Source: Candidatus Methanovirga meridionalis (GTDB lineage Archaea > Methanobacteriota > Methanobacteria > Methanobacteriales > Methanobacteriaceae). Taken from it: a stretch of 16,109 nt of DNA. How positions within the stretch are numbered: position 1 is the first letter of the stretch; each line of letters begins with the position of its first letter. Below are positions 7,603-13,566 of the stretch, piece after piece. The stretch is from contig JAITPS010000060.1 in the NCBI GenBank assembly GCA_031289325.1, positions 1 to 16,109 of the forward strand. The letters are read 5' to 3'. The position numbers and the translations under genes were made by a program. The notes below the pieces were generated by a model that saw only the letters and a list, made by a program, of their open reading frames with translations, did not search any database and was not told where the DNA came from.

Positions 7603-8044
7603 AATTCATATTCCCCATTTTAATAATCATGAACCTGTTAGCATCTAAACTTCCAAATAAATAAAATCAAAGATTTGTTATCGAAGATTTTTCGTTTCTA
7701 ACTTTAAAAAATAGAAAACATTTTAAAATAAAGAAAAACATTGTTTCTAACTTTAAAATGCTTTTAAATAAAGAAAATCATAGCTAAATGTGAATTAAAC
7801 CATAGTCCTTATGGAAAAGTATTACTAATAATTTTTTATTAAGTTATTTAATTTTAAATATTAGGTCATGAAAATCCATGATTTTAAATTTCAAATAATA
7901 TTAATATATTTTAATTATAGTGTATGAAATAATGTTTTTAAGTACAGAAAAACTTCGTTTTTCTAATTGAACAAGTTCAATAATGAGATTTTTTATATTA
8001 TGCCATAAGTATTAAATTTTTAATTAAAAAAATTATAATTATTA
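7603..8044. other. Upstream region of the GT8 gene with short repeats
   Basis: No ORF is supported. gtttctaactttaaaa occurs at 7694-7709 and 7743-7758, each followed by similar A-rich sequence. The 14-mer tatcgaagattttt at 7679-7692 recurs at 1375-1388. Two adjacent hairpins lie at 7946-7964 (agaaaaac, loop ttc, gtttttct) and 7967-7980 (ttgaac, aa, gttcaa), followed by gattttttat; together they look like a plus-strand terminator without a gene. Confidence 0.55.
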
Positions 8045-8202
8045 TTTTTAAAAACGGAGAATAAATTCTCCTAAGTTGAAAATAAATTTTCAACAATAAA
8101 AAAATAAAAATCATTATTTAAAAAATTAATTTAATATTACTTTGAAATTTTTAAAAACGGAGAATCTATTCTCCTAAGTTGAAAATAAATTTTCAACAAT
8201 AA
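8045..8202. repeat. Duplicated double-hairpin cassette
   Basis: A 55-base cassette occurs twice, 8045-8099 and 8148-8202, offset by 103 bases. Each copy holds two perfect hairpins in a row. The first is GGAGAAT/ATTCTCC (8056-8071 and 8159-8174); the second is GTTGAAAAT/ATTTTCAAC (8075-8094 and 8178-8197). Within the hairpin span the only difference between copies is the central pair of the first hairpin (AA against CT), so both stems are intact. The stem G/C content is high for this region. They could be paired terminators, protein-binding sites or mobile repeats. Confidence 0.8.
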
Positions 8203-8626
8203 GATATTTAAAAATAAGTGATTAATTAAAAACATTTTTTCCACCACTATAATTAAAAATTTATTTATATTATTTGAAATTTATTTATATTAATTAAATT
8301 TAAAATTATAGATGTTTATAATGTGATATTTAAATTGAATAATAATAAAAAATTACCTATTGAAGAGTTAGGATTTGCCAAGACATTATTAATGAATTTT
8401 TTGTATATTATATTAAAAATAATATAACCCTGAGTTGATAAATAGATTTATATGGATTATAGGAACTTCATGGAGATTATAGAAATTTTATGGGATTATA
8501 GAAACTTCCTGTAATTTATTACTTTTGGTATGCTCTTGGCTAACTTAAATATAATATTGAATATAAATAATGTTATGCATTAGAAAATAAAATAAAAAAT
8601 ATTTAAATATTGATAGAGGTGAAAAA
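8203..8626 (+). promoter_or_regulatory. Upstream region of the 113-aa gene with 20-bp repeats
   Basis: Three imperfect copies of a roughly 20-base unit (tggattataggaacttca, tggagattatagaaatttta, tgggattatagaaacttcct) lie at 8453-8510, about 120-175 bases before the gene. A TATA-like run (gaatataaataa) is near 8559-8570. The repeats could be operator sites. A GAGGTGA ribosome site is at 8616-8622. No ORF is supported in the rest. Confidence 0.4.
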
Positions 8627-8968
8627 ATGCTTTTAAATTGGGAAAAAGAAATAAAAATTATTGATCCTGGTATTAAATTTAGAGTAAATGGTGGATGGTT
8701 AAAAACCATTGAAAAATTAGATAAAACAGTCAAAAATGGCTATTCATTAGTTGGAGATTTTGTTAAATCTGGAGACTTTGATGAGGAATATTACGATGGA
8801 TTATATTTAGATTGTAATAAAGAAGGGAAAAAAAAATCTCAGCAAGATTTTAGACTTTTCAGATTAAGAGATGGAAAGCTTAGATTATTAGATATGATTA
8901 TTGATGGGAGTGCAACATGGGCAGTTGAATTCTGGGATACCATTGATGAAGAGTTAGAAAATTTTTAG
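8627..8968 (+). CDS. Small acidic soluble protein, function unknown
   Basis: The gene has the best ribosome site of the window: GAGGTGA ends four bases before the ATG, matching the archaeal 16S tail, so both gene and start are well supported. The 113-residue product has no signal peptide or transmembrane segment. It reads as a compact alpha/beta protein: LLNWEKEIKIIDPGIKF, a central Gly/Asp-rich part (GDFVKSGDFDEEYYDGLYLDC), a basic linker (KEGKKKS), then DFRLFRLRDGKLRLLDMIID and a Trp-containing acidic C-terminus (WAVEFWDTIDEELENF). I do not recognise a family. The two C-terminal Trp and the alternating pattern suggest a small beta-sheet domain. It is a single-gene unit with a 22-bp palindrome over its stop codon. 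Its opposite-strand ORF is a shadow. Confidence 0.8.
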   Translation: MLLNWEKEIKIIDPGIKFRVNGGWLKTIEKLDKTVKNGYSLVGDFVKSGDFDEEYYDGLYLDCNKEGKKKSQQDFRLFRLRDGKLRLLDMIIDGSATWAVEFWDTIDEELENF

Positions 8969-8984
8969 AGTTTAAACTCTAAAA
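8963..8984. terminator. 22-bp perfect palindrome over the stop codon
   Basis: The two halves ttttagagttt and aaactctaaaa are exact reverse complements and meet at 8973/8974. The TAG stop codon (8966-8968) lies inside the left half. It could fold as an RNA hairpin acting as a terminator, although no T-run follows, or it could bind a dimeric protein. Confidence 0.45.
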
Positions 8985-9099
8985 GATGAAAAAGTAAATA
9001 AGTAATCTTTAAGAACCTTAAGAAGATGGATTCTAAAATTTTTTCAATGGAAACATGGCTAAAATTAAAATAAAAGAAAAATAGTACTCACATTGAATA

Positions 9100-9133
9100 G
9101 GATGGGGTATTCTTTAGGATGAGGTATTCTTTA
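9100..9133. repeat. 17-bp direct repeat downstream of pstS
   Basis: Two adjacent copies, ggatggggtattcttta and ggatgaggtattcttta, differ by one base. They lie about 30 bases past the stop of the minus-strand PstS gene. On that strand a T-rich run (tatttttcttttatttt, about 9066-9084) follows and could end its transcription. Confidence 0.75.
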
Positions 9134-9165
9134 ATTAGATAAAATCTAAATTAATAAAATAATCT

Positions 9166-10026
9166 TTATAAATTGGTAGTTATGTTGTTTAGTTGTCTTT
9201 TAGTATCTTCTAATTCTTTTCCATTAGGAGGAATGATTTTTTCATGTTTAATAATCTCTAAGCCTTCAGGAGAGAAAACCCAATTTAAAAAGTCATTAAC
9301 ATATAAATCGTCATGGTCATGAATTAAAAATAGGTAGGGTCTTATAAGCTTATATGAACCATCAACAATTGTATCATCAGATACTTTAACACCATCAATT
9401 AGTACATCTTTAACATTATTACTAATCGTGGTATAAGAAACATAACCAATAGCATTATTATCATTTACAACGGACTGTTCAATTTCATTTGTTGAACTTT
9501 GAACTATCGCATCTTTTTTAATCTTATAACCTTTCATTAAAATAGTTTCAAACCCTGTTCTTGTTCCAGATCCATCTTCTCGTGTAATAACATGAATTTT
9601 AGAATTAGCTCCTCCAACATCTTTCCAGTTATCAATTTTTCCACTAAAAATATCTCTAATTTGTTGTGTTGTTAAATTTGAGATATTATTTTCATTATTT
9701 ACACAAACTACAATCCCTTCATCACCTAATTTAATCACTGTTATCCCTTTTTTATCTTCCTGAGATAATTCCGCTGAAACCATGCCCATGTTTGTAATTT
9801 TTTGCTGAATACTTCTAATACCCATTCCAGAACCTCCACCTTGAACGTTTATTAATACATTTGAATTATTCTTCATATAAGTATTGGCTAACTTTTCAGC
9901 AAGAGGTTGCACAGATGTACTTCCTACAATATCTATTCTATGATTACTTGAACCTGGAGCGAACATAAAAAAGAAAATAATTATAACTACAATCACTAAA
10001 ATGAATTTTTTAATTTTAGAATTCAA
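9166..10026 (-). CDS. pstS: Phosphate ABC transporter substrate-binding protein (PstS family)
   Basis: The 286-residue protein is a PstS-type periplasmic-binding fold that would capture phosphate outside the membrane for a PstCAB importer. Residues 8-22 form one hydrophobic anchor; no lipobox Cys is present, so it is probably held by this uncleaved or signal segment. Motifs are clear: GSTSVQPLAEKLA (35-47), GGGSGMG (63-69), REDGSGTR (149-156, anion-binding loop), AIGYVSY (192-198), RPYLFLI (229-235) and SPEGLEII (252-259). The start is TTG at 10026: GGTGAT (10030-10035) sits just before it, and the ATG further upstream runs into a stop after four codons. No pstC, pstA, pstB or phoU gene is nearby, so it is an orphan that may serve a transporter encoded elsewhere or bind another anion. 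It is flanked on both sides by repeat-rich gene-free DNA. Confidence 0.92.
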   Translation of the reverse strand: MNSKIKKFILVIVVIIIFFFMFAPGSSNHRIDIVGSTSVQPLAEKLANTYMKNNSNVLINVQGGGSGMGIRSIQQKITNMGMVSAELSQEDKKGITVIKLGDEGIVVCVNNENNISNLTTQQIRDIFSGKIDNWKDVGGANSKIHVITREDGSGTRTGFETILMKGYKIKKDAIVQSSTNEIEQSVVNDNNAIGYVSYTTISNNVKDVLIDGVKVSDDTIVDGSYKLIRPYLFLIHDHDDLYVNDFLNWVFSPEGLEIIKHEKIIPPNGKELEDTKRQLNNITTNL

Positions 10027-10908
10027 TTTATCACCATAAAATGCTTCATTTATAGTTATTATGAAAAAGTTCTTAAATTTTGAACAATGAATTTTGAACG
10101 ATGAATTTTTTTATTAAATTATTTTATTTCAAATATTATTTTATAAAAATCTATAATTTTAAATTTTAAATAATATAAATATATTTTAATTAATACAAAT
10201 AATTTTAAATTAATATTTTTTAATAATATTTATTTTAAAAAAGTTATTTATTAAGAACTTTATTAAAACCATTATATTCTATTTTAATAAGATGAAAAGT
10301 TTGATAAAAATAAATTACTTTTTTTTTTACTTGTTATTTATACAATTTAAGTTATTTATTATTTATACAATTTAATTATAGTTAATATTTTATAAATTAA
10401 TATATTTTTAAATAATATTTTAATAATAAAACAATATTAAAGTCTTAAAATATAAAATAAGATTATTTAATTTTATATTTTTAAACTTAGAAAAGTGAAG
10501 CTGTTTTTTATTTTTAAACTTTAAATTTTATTTTAAATTTTATACTATTATTTATTTATTTATTTTATATTTAATTTATTATTATTTTATTAATTAATGA
10601 GCTTGCATAATAATTATTTTATCAAAAGTTTTTAAATTTTTTGTTTCATAAATAAATATTATTATAATCGTTATATTTAAAATTATATATTTTTATAAAG
10701 TTATATTTAAAATTAAACAATGTAATAAAAAAATTATCATTTTAAAATTTAAAAACTTTTCCATGAGGATTATTATAGATATATTTCATGAAAAGTAGTA
10801 TTACCATATAAAATCTAAGCATAATAATCAATAAAATTTCAAAATCATGATAAATGAAAAAAAGTAAGCTATTATAATAATTCAAAAATTAGTATAGTAA
10901 AAGTCAAG
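10027..10908. other. Gene-free stretch with dispersed repeats
   Basis: No ORF is supported in nearly 900 bases. 10056-10100 resembles 6133-6175. 10150-10270 is copy B of the dispersed AT-rich repeat, in the opposite orientation to 6427-6558. The direct repeat tatttatacaatttaa occurs at about 10336 and 10359. The remainder is simple A/T sequence in which I see no promoter or RNA gene. Confidence 0.55.
10150..10270 (+). repeat. Dispersed AT-rich intergenic repeat, copy B
   Basis: Begins near ataattttaaattttaaata and ends aagaactttattaaaacc. It aligns with the reverse complement of 6427-6558 with few gaps; the main one is the local duplication in that copy. The preceding sequence (aaaatctataattttaaa) is also shared with 4750-4770, the seed of the 20-bp array. 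Confidence 0.55.
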
Positions 10909-10953
10909 AATAAAAAATGAAAAATTTTTTATTAATAAAAGAAAAAAAGAAGT
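10909..10953 (-). terminator. Terminator of the DUF4013 gene
   Basis: On the minus strand, just past the stop at 10957, lies cttctttttttcttttatta, an oligo-T signal of the kind archaea use. It is followed by a 10-bp perfect hairpin (aataaaaaat at 10909-10918, attttttatt at 10924-10933). The T-run alone may be sufficient. Confidence 0.55.
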
Positions 10954-10956
10954 TAT

Positions 10957-11787
10957 TTAATTTATATTTTGTTGTGATTCAGGTGGTAGTGATTCAGTTT
11001 CACTTTCATTATAAATTAAACCTATAACTCTGTAATAATATATTAACATATAGGGAAAGAATAGGATCATGAATATTAAAGTTCCAATGAATTTGAATGG
11101 AATTAAATTAATAAAACTACCTATAAACTGAATTAGAATTAAAATTATATCCAAGACAACAATCAATACAATATATTTGAGTATTCCAATTGAAGAAATT
11201 CTATTAAAAACTTCCTTAAATTTGAAGGCATCCCCAAGATTTCCTGTTTTGGCAAATATCATAGTCCCCATAATAGATAGCAATGAAAATATACCATACA
11301 ATATAAGAGATAGTACAAAAAGGATTAAAATTTTATATAATCCAATATTATTTAATATCTGTTCTGGTGAGTTTAATGATGACAACACATCAGGATTTAA
11401 ACCAATGGCTACTATTCCTATAATAACTAATAATATAGAAGGAATGATCGAATACATAACATCAATAATAACAATTTTTATACCATCCACAAAATTATCC
11501 AAGAACTTAAAATCTGGAAAGTTTTCATTATTATGGACTGTATTTTTTGTTATACTAAAAAGATATCCAAAAATAAAGATATATAACACAACAAAAAGTA
11601 TAAAACTTATCAATAAAGAAATAATTCCTAAAACTGGCAAAGTACCTGGATTGGGATTACTACTACCTGCACCAATAGCAAGTGTTGGTATTAAAGGTAT
11701 AAAAGAAAGAATACCCACAATAATTAATTTTAAATAGTCTTTGATTGGGTATTTAAAACTATCTACAAAAATTTCACTAAAATTCAT
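10957..11787 (-). CDS. DUF4013 family membrane protein
   Basis: This 276-residue integral membrane protein has about six hydrophobic helices. Features of DUF4013, a family common in Methanobacteriales, are visible: an amphipathic N-terminus (MNFSEIFVDSFKYPIKDYLK), a helix ending GYLFSITKNTV, then the polar ENFPDFKFLDNFVDGIKI segment (the conserved LPDF-x-DGxK pattern), further helices, and an RVIGLIY C-terminus with an acidic tail. The function is unknown; a transport or envelope role is only a guess. I chose the second Met (11787) because AGGTGA (minus strand, 11792-11797) lies four bases before it, whereas the upstream ATG at 11802 precedes that ribosome site and would add only MLGDY. It is a single gene with its own terminator. 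A 186-codon open frame on the opposite strand is a shadow of the hydrophobic codons. Confidence 0.88.
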   Translation of the reverse strand: MNFSEIFVDSFKYPIKDYLKLIIVGILSFIPLIPTLAIGAGSSNPNPGTLPVLGIISLLISFILFVVLYIFIFGYLFSITKNTVHNNENFPDFKFLDNFVDGIKIVIIDVMYSIIPSILLVIIGIVAIGLNPDVLSSLNSPEQILNNIGLYKILILFVLSLILYGIFSLLSIMGTMIFAKTGNLGDAFKFKEVFNRISSIGILKYIVLIVVLDIILILIQFIGSFINLIPFKFIGTLIFMILFFPYMLIYYYRVIGLIYNESETESLPPESQQNIN

Positions 11788-12076
11788 ATAGTCACCTAAC
11801 ATAATTTGTTAAATAAAATATTTTATAAAAAGTAGGAATATTAAACAATACAATAGAATATACTTTATTAAAATTTAAAAAGAATATTTTCCATAATATA
11901 ATCAAAGATAACTGATTAAATCAAATTTTGATATATTTTATAAAATTTATTCCATAAGTTTTAACAGTTTATTCTTAAATTTAAATTTAAATTTTAACTT
12001 TTAATAGTTTAATATTCATAAATTTAAATTTTAACTTTATTATATATAAACTTATCCATTTAAATATACAATGCCC
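11788..12076. other. Gene-free upstream region of the DUF4013 gene
   Basis: Plain A/T sequence with short local duplications (aaatttaaattttaactt occurs twice, about 11982 and 12019). Nothing codes here. A minus-strand promoter for the DUF4013 gene should lie in it, but no single TATA box stands out. Confidence 0.5.
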
Positions 12077-12179
12077 CCAACTTAAGATAATTATTTTTTT
12101 TAGACTTGGATTGAAATTAAAAATTGAGTTTGTATAAACAAAATTTTGGTGAAATTTTAATCAAAAATTCTTAAGTTGG
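12077..12179. mobile_element. 103-bp element with 11-bp terminal inverted repeats
   Basis: CCAACTTAAGA (12077-12087) and TCTTAAGTTGG (12169-12179) are perfect inverted repeats 103 bases apart end to end. No coding potential lies between. The length and ends fit a MITE or the collapsed ends of an insertion sequence. The tips differ from those of the 150-bp elements, so it would be a second family. No clear target duplication is seen. Confidence 0.5.
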
Positions 12180-12775
12180 TAGCCTTGCTATAATTTTCAT
12201 AATCAGAACAAGGTGTCTGATTATCATGAAAAATCCAAGATAGTTGATGGATGTTTAACTTATTTTAAGAACTATTTCATGATAATTTTGAAAAGTACAA
12301 TCAAAATTATAACTTAAATACTTTCAAATTTTTAAATAGAATCAATACCATACAAATTAAAATTTGAATTCTATTCAATTAAAATAAACATGATTTAATC
12401 TTCTGAATTTAAAATCAAAGATATTTGCATCAACTAAAAATTTTACTTTAAATTTCAATTGTTTAAAAATGGTTATTCTTTAATTTGAAGATCATGAAAC
12501 TTTATTTTAAGAATTATATTTCAAAAAATTTGTACTTTTGAAAAATATATGATATTTAACTGTGAATTATACTAAATAATCATAGAAATTCTGGCAGTGT
12601 AAAATTAGCATGGAAATTTAAAATACGAAAATTAGTTTTTAGATAGAAAAAATTTAATACATATACATGTCATCAAATTTTTAGCCCATATTTCTAATTT
12701 TTCATTCGCGAAAATCCATCCTCTTTTTACAGTGCTGAAATTCCATTAATTTTTTATACTTTTCAGACACCTTGA
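12180..12775. other. Gene-free stretch bounded by a 12-bp inverted repeat
   Basis: caaggtgtctga (12209-12220) and tcagacaccttg (12763-12774) are exact inverted copies 566 bases apart end to end. The left copy lies in a hairpin (ataatcaga / tctgattat, 12199-12224). ttctggcagtgtaaaatt at 12589-12606 resembles the inverted IS end near 3650. On the minus strand about 12700-12765 reads SEKYKKLMEFQHCKKRMDFRE before a stop, perhaps a gene fragment; I cannot place it. Confidence 0.4.
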
Positions 12776-12990
12776 TATATAATTTAAATTGTTAGTTTGA
12801 TTATTCATGCATTCATCTTAACAAAGTATGTTTTTTATGTATGGTTCCTTTAATTATATTAAACGGTTAATTTTTGCAATATGTGGTTTGATTCTCAAGA
12901 GGTTAATATTATATATATAAAAAATATTATACTTATAATATTAATAATCATTAAAGTAATACTAAGAACATAGGAGGTTAAAACTTTACA
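12776..12990 (-). mobile_element. Left-end fragment of the same insertion sequence
   Basis: On the minus strand, 12809-12776 is an exact 34-base match to the start of the transposase relic at 2500-2533, beginning with the start codon. The match stops sharply at 12775. About 170 bases upstream of that start, 12990-12975 carries tgtaaagttttaacct, the reverse complement of the 16-mer at 3635-3650. So this locus keeps the left end and the first dozen codons, while the 2.5-kb locus keeps the gene body and right end. Together they outline the original element. Confidence 0.65.
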
Positions 12991-13068
12991 ATCCCAAATA
13001 TTTAAGATCTTATTTTATGGATAGGGTTAATTTGCTTTTTTTCGCTTGTTTAAGCTTTTAATTATTCC

Positions 13069-13093
13069 AGAGAGAGAGAGAGAGAGAGAGAGA
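13069..13093. repeat. (AG)12 microsatellite
   Basis: Twelve perfect AG dinucleotides followed by A. It is the only long dinucleotide run containing G in the window. It lies about 100 bases upstream of the BRE/TATA promoter of the adhesin gene and about 475 bases before its start codon. Such runs are slippage-prone. Confidence 0.95.
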
Positions 13094-13192
13094 ATGTGTT
13101 AGTAATTTAATTTCCAAGTTTGTTTTAGTTGTTTGTTGTTTAATTTAAAGCTTTTGAATATATTTTGTTTATTGATTATAAATTAAGGAGAT

Positions 13193-13210
13193 CGGAAAAC
13201 TTTATATATA
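13193..13210 (+). promoter_or_regulatory. Strong archaeal promoter of the adhesin gene
   Basis: CGGAAAAC followed by TTTATATATA is a textbook BRE plus TATA pair. Transcription would start near 13235. It shares AACTTTATATATA exactly with the promoter of the small secreted-protein gene (minus strand, about 4354-4366). It is the only strong promoter between 12.9 kb and the adhesin start. Confidence 0.6.
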
Positions 13211-13566
13211 TGGACAATATAATAATATTTAGTGATTATCAGTAGAATATCATGAAAATGATAATTTAAATATTTTTTTGGTGATCATAAAAAATATTTA
13301 AGAAATATTTCTAAAAAAACTTAGATTTATTATAAACCATCGTTCATGTTTTTTATCATGTTTAATAATTAATAGAATGATAGTAAAAATTTATTGTGAG
13401 AATGCTTTTATAACATTCTCAGGTTTGTATATATAGTAAATAGAAGCCTATGATTTTTTTCTTATAAGCTCCAGATGTTTTAACTATTAAACTATTAATT
13501 AATTATTAGGTTAATAATAAAAAAAAAATAAAATAAAAGTAAAATTATTAAAGGAGTGTTTTTTCT
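13211..13566 (+). promoter_or_regulatory. Long structured leader of the adhesin gene
   Basis: About 330 bases lie between the expected transcription start and the ATG at 13567. They contain an inverted pair attatca / tgataat (13235-13241 and 13259-13265) and an 8-bp perfect hairpin, tgagaatg / cattctca (13397-13404 and 13414-13421), with a 9-base loop. AAGGAGTG at 13551-13558 is the ribosome site. No known riboswitch is recognised. A second, nearer promoter cannot be excluded. Confidence 0.4.

Noticed and set aside
8545..8733. 62-codon minus-strand ORF
   Set aside because: It overlaps the well-supported 113-aa gene on the other strand, has no ribosome site and reads as low-complexity Phe/Ile sequence.
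11177..11737. 186-codon plus-strand ORF
   Set aside because: It lies wholly opposite the DUF4013 gene; its Ile/Asn/Ser-rich product is the mirror of the hydrophobic helix codons.
11788..11802. Upstream ATG adding MLGDY to the DUF4013 protein
   Set aside because: The AGGTGA ribosome site lies after this ATG and before the Met at 11787, so the shorter start is preferred.
12060..13560. Possible tRNA, rRNA or other known RNA gene in the long gap
   Set aside because: No cloverleaf, T-loop (GTTCRA with flanking stems) or G/C-rich island of the kind expected for structural RNA genes in A/T-rich archaea was found.
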